In this document: piece by piece, positions 35,014-44,357 of the stretch | Layout of the letters: every line of letters begins with the position of its first letter | How positions within the stretch are numbered: position 1 is the stretch's first letter | NCBI GenBank assembly: GCA_934216615.1 | Contig: CAKQCB010000002.1 | Location: 1-64,000, forward strand | Source of the DNA: an uncultured Anaerolineae bacterium | GTDB lineage: Bacteria > Chloroflexota > Anaerolineae > Aggregatilineales > Phototrophicaceae | Reading direction: 5' to 3' | DNA: 64,000 nt | Translations under genes and position numbers: made by a program | Notes under the pieces: generated by a model | What the model was told of the DNA's origin: nothing | Seen by the model: only the letters and a program-made list of their open reading frames with translations | Database searches by the model: none

Positions 35014-37797
35014 CTATAACAACGAATAGGCCATCTCTGCATATTGTTCAGCCGTCCCTTGGACAGGGATGTAATTGACCGAGTCGCCCAACGCTTCAAG
35101 CTCATCTTCGATGCGTTCTTGCAAGCGTTTTAAATCGCGGTTGGTCGGGTCAATCGCCAAAGCGGATTCTACCAACATATCCGCAATTTTGATGTGGCGC
35201 GAACTTTCGATCAACAACCGCACCAAATCGACTGTTGTGTTTGCAATCTCACTGGCGATTCCACTTTCAAACGCCAAGTGTAACGCCTGACGATAACATA
35301 ACACCGCTTGCCCCAAGGGGTTTGATTGTCCCGGGGTCGGTTGTTTCGATTCGTGAGCGCGCATATACGCATAGCCTAAGTTGCCCAACTGGAGTTGTTC
35401 TTCTTCAGGGTCATGGACTTCACGGGCGATGTGTAACGCTGAAGAATGAAAGCTGATCGCTTCCGTCCAGCGGTCTAATTCACCGTATGCTGTCCCTAAC
35501 CCGCCGAGAATACGTCCTTCATAATCGCGCCGTGATTGTTCACGAAACAAGGTCAAGGCACTTTCCCATGTTTGGATAGAGGCTGACGCTTCGCCCTCAT
35601 CAAGTTGGGCATAGCCAATCTTGAACAACATGAGCGCTTCATTGCGTTTATCTTCGGTGGCGCGGGTCAACCCTAACGCTTGTTGATAAGCGGTGATGGA
35701 CGCTTGGGTTTCGCCTAACTGCTGGCGGGCATCCCCCAACAGAGCCAATAAACGTAGGTGATTGATCTCACTGCCGGATTGTTGTGCTAAGGCCACCCCA
35801 CGCGACGCATGCAAAACCGCCGCCTGTGTGTTTTCTGTTTTTAATGTGACTTTCGCTAAGGATTCCAAACACACCAACATGCCCGGAATATCATTCAGCG
35901 ACTCGTACAGATTCAATGCTTCGGAATAACTGGTGATCGACTCGTTATCAATGTGGGCTTTTTCTTGGGCATGCCCAATCGACACCAAAATCTCTGCCAA
36001 TTTGCGACGGTCATTTTGCTGGCGTGCTTGGTTAAACTCAGCGCGCAGACGGGCAATTTCCGCCGTATCAGACGGGCTGCTTGACAATGCGGATACGAGT
36101 GGACTTAGCGAAGAAATTGGACTGCTCTCAGAGAGTGGGGTCGAATCTGGAAGCGCATCGTCCAAAAATTCGTCTTCGTCGTCAAGGTCATCTAACGGGT
36201 CGATGATCAGCTTGAGCGATTCGTCATCATCTTCTTCATCGTCCTCATCATCGATTCCATCCAACGCATCGAGGAATTCATCTTCAATATCATTGATCTC
36301 GCTGGTCTCTTCCATAATCGGCTCTGAGGACTGGGTGACATCCATCATCGGCAGGACGTCGTCAATGCCATCGCCATCGGTATCGAGGTTGATATCTGAT
36401 TCCAAATCGTCGTTGTCCAACCCGTCGATGAATTCATCATCGCCTTCGAGGATTTCAACGCTGTCTTCTTCGGTCAGTTCGGGTTCAAGCGCATCCACAA
36501 CAGGCGAGATGACAGACGCTTCGGATGTAGCCGACGCTGTATGCGCAGGAAATGCGCTGGTAGAACTGGAGGTTAAGCGACGGATTTGTAACAGTTCATG
36601 GACATACCCGCGCTCGTTCACAAAGTCCCCTGCTTGGGATAACGCCACGACCAGCGGGTTCACATCACTTCGTTTGTCTTGGTCAGACGCCCACTTTGAC
36701 GCCGCCAAGAAGTTGCTCATCTCGCTGGCGAGGGCATCAAAACCTTGATCGGAACCACTACTATGATCTTTCGCGTAATTCAAAATCGTGTCGAAGGCTT
36801 GCTGTTGCAAGGTATCTAAGCGCCCTTGCCCCCGTAACCATGTACGCGCAAATAGATGCACGGTGGGGTGTAAGGCGTAATAAGACTTGCCATAACGCTC
36901 AAATTTTTCGGCAAAATCAAGTCGGACGAGTTCGTTCATCAACCCGACGATTTTATCTTCCGGCGCCCCACCAATCTTGGCGATCAGCTCTGCTGATGCT
37001 TCCCCGTGAAATAGCGCACCGAGAATCAAGATCAAGCCCTGCTCTGCTTTGGATAATTTCTGGAAGCTGAGCGAAATGACCAACATCACAGGGTTGACGT
37101 TCGCGTTGTTCAACGTTGGCAACGCCTGAACAAATTCGGCAACCGTTTCTTGGCTGCGCTTGATCGCGCTCGAGGCGATACGAATCGCTAACGGGGAATG
37201 TCCTAATCTTTCAACCAACGCCAAAATATCCGCGTCTTGGTCGCGAGACATCATCCCCGCTTCATGGCGAAACAAAGTGGCGCTTTGATCTGGTTCGAGA
37301 CGGCTAACGGGAATTGTGGACCATGAACCACTCAGCGCTTCTTCATGGGCGAGCAATACGCCGATGCCTTCACAACATTCGTCGATGAAGGCTTGCACAG
37401 GTTCAGCAGAAAAATGACCGTCAATCACAATCAGCGGTTGTTCTTCTTGAAGTCGATCCGCAACTTGATGGGCGAGCGCACTTGGGTTTTCGCTCTCCAT
37501 CACCGCGCGGATGCCGTAGGCACGGCCAAGAGCCGCCACCAAGTCATTCAAGGTGGGTTCATGTACCCGTAACCAAATCGAACCGCCCGCCCGTTCGGTA
37601 AACGCGCTCGCTAAAGCGGCGGACAGCGCTGTTTTACCAATTCCCGCAGGGCCATAAATCAAAACATGATCGGTCTCTTTAACTTGTTTATAAGTACGCC
37701 CTAAAAGCGCATCACGACCGATGAGCTTACTCGGCTGAAAAACGGGTAATTCAGTTGCAGAATGTATTGGAGCTTCATGTGATTGGGTATCAGTCAT
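35014..37797 (-). CDS. NB-ARC/AAA ATPase with acidic linker and TPR repeats
   Basis: A 927-residue STAND-type protein. An NB-ARC-like ATPase occupies about residues 25-330: Walker A in YGPAGIGKTALS, Walker B in QPLIVIDG, and a later GHSPLAIRIASS block typical of the GxP helix region. Residues of about 450-570 are a very Asp/Glu-rich linker. The C-terminal 330 residues are tetratricopeptide repeats (for example ALLGDARQQLGETQASITAYQQALGL). STAND proteins act as switches that oligomerise on ligand binding; there is no recognisable effector domain, so the output is unknown. The ATG at 37797 is chosen; another in-frame ATG lies 15 nt upstream. Confidence 0.85.
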   Translation of the reverse strand: MTDTQSHEAPIHSATELPVFQPSKLIGRDALLGRTYKQVKETDHVLIYGPAGIGKTALSAALASAFTERAGGSIWLRVHEPTLNDLVAALGRAYGIRAVMESENPSALAHQVADRLQEEQPLIVIDGHFSAEPVQAFIDECCEGIGVLLAHEEALSGSWSTIPVSRLEPDQSATLFRHEAGMMSRDQDADILALVERLGHSPLAIRIASSAIKRSQETVAEFVQALPTLNNANVNPVMLVISLSFQKLSKAEQGLILILGALFHGEASAELIAKIGGAPEDKIVGLMNELVRLDFAEKFERYGKSYYALHPTVHLFARTWLRGQGRLDTLQQQAFDTILNYAKDHSSGSDQGFDALASEMSNFLAASKWASDQDKRSDVNPLVVALSQAGDFVNERGYVHELLQIRRLTSSSTSAFPAHTASATSEASVISPVVDALEPELTEEDSVEILEGDDEFIDGLDNDDLESDINLDTDGDGIDDVLPMMDVTQSSEPIMEETSEINDIEDEFLDALDGIDDEDDEEDDDESLKLIIDPLDDLDDEDEFLDDALPDSTPLSESSPISSLSPLVSALSSSPSDTAEIARLRAEFNQARQQNDRRKLAEILVSIGHAQEKAHIDNESITSYSEALNLYESLNDIPGMLVCLESLAKVTLKTENTQAAVLHASRGVALAQQSGSEINHLRLLALLGDARQQLGETQASITAYQQALGLTRATEDKRNEALMLFKIGYAQLDEGEASASIQTWESALTLFREQSRRDYEGRILGGLGTAYGELDRWTEAISFHSSALHIAREVHDPEEEQLQLGNLGYAYMRAHESKQPTPGQSNPLGQAVLCYRQALHLAFESGIASEIANTTVDLVRLLIESSRHIKIADMLVESALAIDPTNRDLKRLQERIEDELEALGDSVNYIPVQGTAEQYAEMAYSLL

Positions 37798-37948
37798 CAC
37801 TGTCTCTATCACGCGCTGAATAGTTGAAAATAAGATTGAAAATAGAACACTCTTAGTTGCGAGTATACCTTAGTGTAGTGAATGAGGACAATTAAAATTA
37901 CAAGATACGACTTTTTTCTTATCAGCAGATTCATTTTGTAGAGGACAT

Positions 37949-37982
37949 GATGAGGGCGAGTCTATGATTTCTCGCCCTCATC
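37949..37982. terminator. Perfect hairpin after the molybdopterin gene
   Basis: GATGAGGGCGAG (37949-37960) pairs exactly with CTCGCCCTCATC (37971-37982). A short T-run follows on the plus strand; the minus-strand tail is not U-rich. It starts 7 bp after the stop of the minus-strand oxidoreductase gene. Confidence 0.65.
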
Positions 37983-37988
37983 TTTTGA

Positions 37989-39677
37989 CTAAGCGTTGAA
38001 TGCAGGAATAGCGCGGTCCACCGCATACAACCCTGCCGCGCCAGCGGGGTGTGGGTTGGCACGAAACTCGGGTTGAGCGTCGCCATCGCCTTCACGACAG
38101 CGCACAGTGAAACGATGATTGCCTTCTGTATACGGCCAATCATATCGCCAGATCGTCCATGCCCGTTCGCTCAGCGGGGTGCGCAGTTGCGCGGAAACCC
38201 ATTCGCCATCATCGACGCGGATTTGCACATCGGAAATACCGCGATCACCCGCCCAAGCCATTCCCCCAATCGGGATGAACCACTGTCCCTGCTCATTTTC
38301 ATAGGCGGCATCAATCGCGATGGTGTCAATCACAGAGGCCGATACTGCGATGGCTTCTTTATCCCATCCCCGCACAACCCAATACCCATCGCGATCCCCC
38401 GCCACAAACTCGATCTGGGTGATCCATTTAGGTTGTTTCATGCCAAAGCGGTTTGGCAGATGAATACGCAACGGGAAACCGTGTTCAGTTGTTAGAGGTT
38501 GTTGATCCCACGCATAGCACAAGATGATACGCTCATCACTCATGATTTCTTCAATCGACACGGCTTCAAAAAACCCGTCCGCTGCGCTGATGAAAAGGTG
38601 GGTCGCGCCTTCTGGAATCCCGACGGATTCCAAAATATCGCGCATCCGCGCCCCCGTCCATAACGTCGTGCTGATCAAGTCACCCCCAATCGGGTTAGAG
38701 ATGCACGCCATCGTGATGTAATCGCTCACCGCTTCAAAATCATTCCGAATTTGGTCTAGTGTCAATTGGGCAAGGGTCGTCTGCGTGCCATCCCCACTCA
38801 CAATCGACGTGACAAATGGCAGGGTATAGCCTTCTTCAGCCACAAACGGCGGAATCAAATTGATATCAATACGATAGTGTTGATCTAACGGTGTATATTC
38901 GGGGCGGGTGCCCGGTGCCGGAACTAGCGGATCATCTGCGTTGGGCAGTTCAGCAACCTGAGTTGGCACACTTGTTTCCGAACCGACAAGGCCTGTCGGC
39001 ATCGGGGTTGGCACGCCAGAATCAGAGCTGATATTGCGGGCAATCAAAGTGGATAGCCCTGCCCCTACCAATGTAATCACCGCTGCTCCAGTGCCTGTGC
39101 CAATCAAGAATTGACGGCGATTGTACGCCTCAAATGTTCGACTCTCTGGGCGCAAAGTGGTTTCCAAAGAATCTAACGTCCGGTAGAAAATGCCGAGAAT
39201 GAGTCCAAAAACAAACATCAATATCCCTTGAACAAGGATACTCAGCAGATAATTTACTTGTCCGTACTGAGGGGTGTTTGTTGCAACCATCAGCGTCAAG
39301 GTCGCACAGAGAACGCCTAAGATCATGCCCGCTACCACCGCATGACGTTGTATTGACGGTACACGTTTTGCAAGCAAGAAAAAAAGCCCGCCGATCAATG
39401 CGTTCAAGCCAATAAAACCGACAATGCTCATCACTTGTTCAGCGAGTTTAGCAACGCTATCTGTCGCCCCAAGATTAAACAGGCTGATCACCCGCACCAT
39501 CTGGTCAATGCCAAAGGTGATCACGTTCCCCGGCAAAACGCGAGCGAGCCAATCAAACAAATTGAAAGGCAAAAAGTCCACTTTCAACACCACCGAAGCC
39601 AATGCCATCAATGCAGTGATTGGGATGATGATGATGAGGCCGATGCCAATTCCCATCCAAAAACCGTGCCTTTTCAT
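37989..39677 (-). CDS. Membrane molybdopterin oxidoreductase (sulfite-oxidase/YedY-like) with internal Tat-like motif
   Basis: A 562-residue protein. Four transmembrane helices lie in the first 165 residues (about 8-32, 82-103, 113-132, 141-165). Then comes a twin-arginine-like sequence, NRRQFLIGTGTGAAVITL (about residues 186-203), acting as a fifth helix. After a Pro-rich linker, an oxidoreductase molybdopterin domain of the sulfite-oxidase fold follows, with the cofactor-ligand Cys in ITMACISNPIGGDLIS and RIHLPNRFGMKQPKWI. A C-terminal Mo-co dimerisation-like Ig domain ends the protein. The topology requires Sec/YidC for the first helices and Tat for the folded domain. The substrate (sulfite, methionine sulfoxide or other) is unknown. 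GGAG lies 11 nt before the ATG. Confidence 0.88.
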   Translation of the reverse strand: MKRHGFWMGIGIGLIIIIPITALMALASVVLKVDFLPFNLFDWLARVLPGNVITFGIDQMVRVISLFNLGATDSVAKLAEQVMSIVGFIGLNALIGGLFFLLAKRVPSIQRHAVVAGMILGVLCATLTLMVATNTPQYGQVNYLLSILVQGILMFVFGLILGIFYRTLDSLETTLRPESRTFEAYNRRQFLIGTGTGAAVITLVGAGLSTLIARNISSDSGVPTPMPTGLVGSETSVPTQVAELPNADDPLVPAPGTRPEYTPLDQHYRIDINLIPPFVAEEGYTLPFVTSIVSGDGTQTTLAQLTLDQIRNDFEAVSDYITMACISNPIGGDLISTTLWTGARMRDILESVGIPEGATHLFISAADGFFEAVSIEEIMSDERIILCYAWDQQPLTTEHGFPLRIHLPNRFGMKQPKWITQIEFVAGDRDGYWVVRGWDKEAIAVSASVIDTIAIDAAYENEQGQWFIPIGGMAWAGDRGISDVQIRVDDGEWVSAQLRTPLSERAWTIWRYDWPYTEGNHRFTVRCREGDGDAQPEFRANPHPAGAAGLYAVDRAIPAFNA

Positions 39678-39821
39678 GAGTTTGCGCACTCCATCTGCTT
39701 GTCTTCATCTATCAATATACGCTGGATTATGTTGTATTAGATGAGTCCAACGTTTGGTTTTTTATGAGCACTTGCGTAGAATTCAGGGACATTCGGCTCT
39801 AACCATACTAGGGAACTTGCC

Positions 39822-40895
39822 ATGATTGTAGTAGATGCACACCAAGATATTGCCTACAACGCGCTCAGCTTTGGGCGAGATTATCTCAAAAGTGCGTTGG
39901 AAAAACGACAATTAGAGCAAAATACTGATGTCCCCGAAAAAAATGGACTGGCGACTTGTGGCCTGCCCGACGCGCTTCTTGGCCGTGTGGCGGTGATCTT
40001 TGCCACCCTCTTTGTAGCGCCCGCCCGCGCCAACGATCCCTCTTGGGATGTACTCACCTATCAGACACCTCGCGAAGCCTATGAATTGGGCATCAAACAG
40101 TACGATCATTATCAACGCCTGTTAGACCGAAGTGACAAACTGCGCCTCATCACCCATAAAAAAGACCTCGAGAGCGTCTTAGAAACATGGTCACCAGATA
40201 AAGATATTGCTGACCACAAACAGGGCTTTGTCCTGCTGATGGAGAACGGCGACCCGATCCTTGAACCGCGCCAATTTGAAGAATGGTACGCGCGCGGTGT
40301 GCGCGTGGTCGGCCCTGCATGGAAAGCGTCACGCTACTGCGGGGGCACAGGTGAACCCGGGGGACTAACCTCACTGGGGCGCGAACTGTTGGAAGTCTTG
40401 GCGAGTTTTAATACCTTACTCGACCTTTCCCACATGGCGGAACAATCCTTTTTAGAATCGGTAGACCGTTATGATGGGCACTTGATTGCCAGTCACAGCA
40501 ACCCGCGTAAATTTCGCAATACCGATAGACATCTAACTGATGATATGATTCGACGGTTAGCAGAACGTGACGGCGTGATGGGGGTTGTGATTTATAATTC
40601 CTTCCTGAGCGATAATTGGTCCAAAGGTATGCGCAAGGAAGCCATCACATTTGACCGTGTGCTGGATGTGATCGATTATTATTGCCAATTAACGGGAAGT
40701 TCTGCGCATGTTGGCATCGGCACCGACTTTGACGGCGGGTTCGGCGTGAAAAGCATCCCTGAAGGGTTTGACACCATCATGGACATCCTCACCATTGGGG
40801 ATGGCTTACGCGCCCGAGGCTATGCCGAAAATGATATTGAAGCGATTCTTTCGGGAAATATGTTACGTAAATTACGCGCTGTGTTACCCGACTAA
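39822..40895 (+). CDS. M19-family membrane (renal) dipeptidase
   Basis: A 357-residue zinc dipeptidase. The metal-binding His-x-Asp is in VVDAHQD at the N terminus, followed by the bridging Glu in LMENGDPI, the His in LLDLSHMAE, the His in ASHSNPR and the Asp in GIGTDFDGG. All family ligands are present. It lacks a signal peptide. It hydrolyses dipeptides, often with D-residues, and would act in peptide or cell-wall-fragment recycling. It is 132 bp from the divergent molybdopterin gene and 16 bp before a small membrane-protein gene. Confidence 0.93.
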   Translation: MIVVDAHQDIAYNALSFGRDYLKSALEKRQLEQNTDVPEKNGLATCGLPDALLGRVAVIFATLFVAPARANDPSWDVLTYQTPREAYELGIKQYDHYQRLLDRSDKLRLITHKKDLESVLETWSPDKDIADHKQGFVLLMENGDPILEPRQFEEWYARGVRVVGPAWKASRYCGGTGEPGGLTSLGRELLEVLASFNTLLDLSHMAEQSFLESVDRYDGHLIASHSNPRKFRNTDRHLTDDMIRRLAERDGVMGVVIYNSFLSDNWSKGMRKEAITFDRVLDVIDYYCQLTGSSAHVGIGTDFDGGFGVKSIPEGFDTIMDILTIGDGLRARGYAENDIEAILSGNMLRKLRAVLPD

Positions 40896-40911
40896 CTTGA
40901 GATAAATTCCC

Positions 40912-41352
40912 ATGATTGGTATTCCTCAACTGGCGATTGCGATCACTGCTTTAGGGGTCATCATTTTAGCGATGGGCCTCTTTCCGGGCTTCACTGGCCG
41001 CCTTCCAGCCGACGGCGTGGGTTTAGTTCAATTTGTCGTCATCCTGCTTGGCTTCAGCATCTTCACATTAGGCGGTTTGTTATACGTAAAAACCGCCTTT
41101 TATTGGCACCGTGCCAGCAACCTCGCCCAGCAAATTTCCGTGCGCCTTTCGTTCACGGGCATCTTACTGATGGGGATGACGGGCTTAGCCGACTTTTTAG
41201 GGTTTGGCTCACATGCAGGGGTAACCGGAACGCCCGTTTTACTTGGCCCCTTGCAAGCGGTGGGCGTGATGGGGGGCGTACTGCTCTCTGCGCTCGGCGT
41301 GATGTTGTATGCCGTCTTAGGTGACCCTCCCCCTGAACCGCCTATTCAATAA
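40912..41352 (+). CDS. Four-helix membrane protein of unknown function
   Basis: A 146-residue integral membrane protein with four predicted helices (about residues 4-24, 33-58, 80-98, 108-132) and a Pro-rich tail (PPPEPPIQ). I recognise no family. It lies 16 bp after the M19 dipeptidase and is probably cotranscribed, so it may help the peptidase associate with the membrane; this is only a contextual guess. Confidence 0.7.
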   Translation: MIGIPQLAIAITALGVIILAMGLFPGFTGRLPADGVGLVQFVVILLGFSIFTLGGLLYVKTAFYWHRASNLAQQISVRLSFTGILLMGMTGLADFLGFGSHAGVTGTPVLLGPLQAVGVMGGVLLSALGVMLYAVLGDPPPEPPIQ

Positions 41353-41533
41353 AACTCAAATATTAAGAGTTTGATGAATATCGAACCTTTCGCCCCCTTA
41401 TTTTGTTTTAATATAAGTAAGTGGCAATTTCTGTAATTTCTTACAAAGACTGCCCCATATCACTTGTATGTATTACTGATCAACAGTGTTTCTTAAATTC
41501 AATATTTTCTACCTCTTACTAAAGGAGATTTGT

Positions 41534-44230
41534 ATGCTCAAAAGGTTTGCTGTTATCCTCGCAAGCATGATTGCGCTGGTAGCAGTTCTCCCTCTGTTTG
41601 CGCAAAATCGTCCATCACTCGTCAGCGTCCTTGCGGATGATGTCGATGGTCGTTTCACAACATTGGTCGCAGCACTTGAAGCCGCAGGTTTAACGGAAAC
41701 GCTCGAAGGGGAAGGTCAATTCACTGTCTTTGCTCCCACAAACGATGCGATTGCCGCCGCGCTTGAAGAACGTGCGATCACGGTTGATGATTTGCTCGCA
41801 GACACAGAACTGTTAAGCAGTATTCTCACGTATCATGTCGTTCCAGAACGTTTAGCGTTCCGTCACCTCACCCGTGGTGGTGAATTTGTGACTGTGAATG
41901 GCGAATCCCTCAGCATCACCCTTGAAGGGGGTTTCTTAACCCTAAACGGGATTGCTCACGTCACCGACTTGGATAACCTCGCCAGCAATGGCGTCGTCCA
42001 TGTGATCGACAATGTCCTGTTCCCATCGGAAGCAACAGGTGGCGCTGAAGCCACCGCCGAACCTGCGACCACAGAAGAAACCGTTATTACAGCCCCGCCT
42101 ACACGTCCAAACTTGGTTGAAGTGTTAACCACCGATGCCGACGGTCGTTTCAGCATATTGAGCGCAGCCATCGAGGCAGCGGGCTTAAGCGACTTGTTGA
42201 GCAGTGGTGACAACACCTACACCCTCTTTGCCCCTACAGATGAAGCGATTGAAACCGCTTTAAGCACTTTGGGGGTCGATTTAGGTGTGCTTGTGAACAA
42301 CACCGAATGGCTCACGTCGATCATCCGCTATCATATTTTGCCCGAACGCCTCACATTCCGTAACCTCACCCGTGGGGGAACGTTTGAAACATGGAATGGG
42401 ATGTCGATTGATATCACGCTTGAAGGCGGTTTCTTAACCCTGAACGGCACGGCTCACGTCACCGACTTGGATAACCTCGCCAGCAATGGCGTCGTCCATG
42501 TGATCGACGGTTTGCTGGTTCCAGCAGATATTTTGTCAGCATTAGCGCCCGCCGTTGAAGCGACACCCGAACCTGTAGCGACAGAAGAACCCGTTGTTGT
42601 GGCCCCGCCTGCACGTCCAAACCTCGTGCAAGTGTTATCCACCGATGCCGACAGCCGTTTCAGCTTGTTATCGGCGGCGTTGGGTGCAGCAGGTTTGACT
42701 GACGCGCTCAGCGGTGAAGGTCAATTCACCTTGTTTGCACCGACTAACGAAGCGATCACAACCGCGTTAAGCACACTCGGAATTTCTCAAGAAACGATCC
42801 TCGGCAACATGGATATGCTGACCTCAATCCTGCAATATCATGTTGTGCCCGAACGTCTCGCTTTCCGCAACTTGACGCGCGGTGGCAGTTTCGAAACTTT
42901 GAACGGCACCCCCGTTGATATCACGCTTGAAGGTGGTTTCTTAACCCTCAATGGTACAGCTCACGTCACCGACTTGGATAACCTCGCCAGCAACGGCGTC
43001 GTCCATGTGATCGACAGTTTGCTAGTTCCAGCAGATATTTTGTCAGCATTAGCGCCCGCCGTTGAAGCGACACCCGAACCTGTAGCGACAGAAGAACCCG
43101 TTGTTGTGGCCCCGCCTGCACGTCCAAACCTCGTGCAAGTGTTATCCACCGATGCCGACAGCCGTTTCAGCTTGTTATCGGCGGCGTTGGGTGCAGCAGG
43201 TTTGACTGACGCGCTCAGCGGTGAAGGTCAATTCACCTTGTTTGCACCGACTAACGAAGCGATCACAACCGCGTTAAGCACACTCGGAATTTCTCAAGAA
43301 ACGATCCTCGGCAACATGGATATGCTGACCTCAATCCTGCAATATCATGTTGTGCCCGAACGTCTCGCTTTCCGCAACTTGACGCGCGGTGGCAGTTTCG
43401 AAACTTTGAACGGCACACCCGTTGATATCACGCTTGAAGGCGGTTTCTTAACCCTGAACGGTACGGCTCACGTCACCGACTTGGATAACCTCGCCAGCAA
43501 CGGCGTCGTCCATGTGATCGACGGTTTGCTGGTTCCAGCAGATATCTTGTCGGCATTAGCACCCGCCATTGAAGCCACACCTGAACCTGTCGCGACAGAA
43601 GAACCCGTTGTTGAAGAACCTGCGACAGCATACGTTCGCTTTGCGAACTTCTCCAACGATTCTGGCGTGGTGACGGTGCTCGTGAACGATACGGCACGTC
43701 CATCAACACTCACTTTCCCAACCCTCACCAACTGGATTGAAGTCGATTCCGGCGCGAACAACTTCTCATTCACCAATGCGGATGGGAATACCGTTGCTTT
43801 GAGCGATGTCACCTTAGCGGCAGGTTCTTACACCACAATCGCCTTGTCGGGTTCAGTTGCAAATGGCGCTGGATTTGTCCAACCCTTCACTGCCGACTTT
43901 GGTAGCGCAGGTGCTGACCAAGCACACCTCACAATGGTGTATACCGTTGTTGGTGGCGTCCCTGTTGACGTATTTGCAGACGATACCAACTTGGTCGTCT
44001 CATTGGCCTACCCGAACACCTTGGACTATGCCAATGACGGCGTATTTGAAGCCACGCTCGTCCCCGGGACGTACACTATTAATGTAGTTCCCAGCGCAGG
44101 CGGTGATGCAGTTGTCTCTGTGCCGGGTCAAACCTTCGAAGCAGGTCGCGCTTATGTGTTGACCTTGTTCGGAACTCCTGATGGATACCGTTTAACCACC
44201 GTTCAAGCGGCCGTTCCAGCATCAGAATAA
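41534..44230 (+). CDS. Secreted protein with four fasciclin (FAS1) domains and a DUF4397-like C terminus
   Basis: An 898-residue exported protein. The signal peptide (MLKRFAVILASMIALVAVLPLFAQ) is followed by four FAS1 domains of about 140 residues with classic H1/H2 motifs: FTVFAPTNDAI...ILTYHVVPERL and, in each, GGFLTLNG.AHVTDLDNLASNGVVHVID. Pro/Glu/Thr linkers (EATPEPVATEEPVV) separate them. The last about 200 residues resemble DUF4397 (YVRFANFSNDSGVVTVLVND, TYTINVVPSAGGDAV). FAS1 domains mediate adhesion. Domains 3 and 4 are virtually identical in protein and DNA, which shows a recent tandem duplication. AAAGGAG lies 7 nt before the ATG. The gene is monocistronic and ends at a strong terminator. 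Confidence 0.93.
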   Translation: MLKRFAVILASMIALVAVLPLFAQNRPSLVSVLADDVDGRFTTLVAALEAAGLTETLEGEGQFTVFAPTNDAIAAALEERAITVDDLLADTELLSSILTYHVVPERLAFRHLTRGGEFVTVNGESLSITLEGGFLTLNGIAHVTDLDNLASNGVVHVIDNVLFPSEATGGAEATAEPATTEETVITAPPTRPNLVEVLTTDADGRFSILSAAIEAAGLSDLLSSGDNTYTLFAPTDEAIETALSTLGVDLGVLVNNTEWLTSIIRYHILPERLTFRNLTRGGTFETWNGMSIDITLEGGFLTLNGTAHVTDLDNLASNGVVHVIDGLLVPADILSALAPAVEATPEPVATEEPVVVAPPARPNLVQVLSTDADSRFSLLSAALGAAGLTDALSGEGQFTLFAPTNEAITTALSTLGISQETILGNMDMLTSILQYHVVPERLAFRNLTRGGSFETLNGTPVDITLEGGFLTLNGTAHVTDLDNLASNGVVHVIDSLLVPADILSALAPAVEATPEPVATEEPVVVAPPARPNLVQVLSTDADSRFSLLSAALGAAGLTDALSGEGQFTLFAPTNEAITTALSTLGISQETILGNMDMLTSILQYHVVPERLAFRNLTRGGSFETLNGTPVDITLEGGFLTLNGTAHVTDLDNLASNGVVHVIDGLLVPADILSALAPAIEATPEPVATEEPVVEEPATAYVRFANFSNDSGVVTVLVNDTARPSTLTFPTLTNWIEVDSGANNFSFTNADGNTVALSDVTLAAGSYTTIALSGSVANGAGFVQPFTADFGSAGADQAHLTMVYTVVGGVPVDVFADDTNLVVSLAYPNTLDYANDGVFEATLVPGTYTINVVPSAGGDAVVSVPGQTFEAGRAYVLTLFGTPDGYRLTTVQAAVPASE
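42601..43614 (+). repeat. 507-bp near-identical tandem repeat inside the fasciclin gene
   Basis: Positions 42601-43107 and 43108-43614 are almost the same base for base; I see only scattered, mostly synonymous differences near the end of each unit. Each unit encodes one FAS1 domain plus its linker (169 codons). The end of the preceding unit (from about 42430) shares the same sequence. Confidence 0.93.
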
Positions 44231-44270
44231 ATTTCAACGCTGAACGATCAGCGCTGAGATAAGAAATCGG

Positions 44271-44304
44271 AAAGAGGTTGAGTGAATCACTCGACCTCTT
44301 TTTT
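44271..44304 (+). terminator. Intrinsic terminator of the fasciclin gene
   Basis: AAAGAGGTTGAGTG (44271-44284) pairs with CACTCGACCTCTTT (44288-44301), with one G-U pair and a 3-nt loop, and runs into T residues. Confidence 0.92.
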
Positions 44305-44357
44305 GATGATTCTGGTATAGTGAATTGCGGAGTATGACTTCCGGAAAAGGATATACG

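Noticed and set aside
35933..36748. A 271-codon Ser-rich frame antisense to the NB-ARC/TPR gene
   Set aside because: Its Ser runs are the reverse complement of the Asp/Glu linker codons. It has no start signal and the sense gene is well supported.
42601..43614. Tandem repeats as a CRISPR or satellite array
   Set aside because: The 507-bp units are coding, in frame and encode FAS1 domains.
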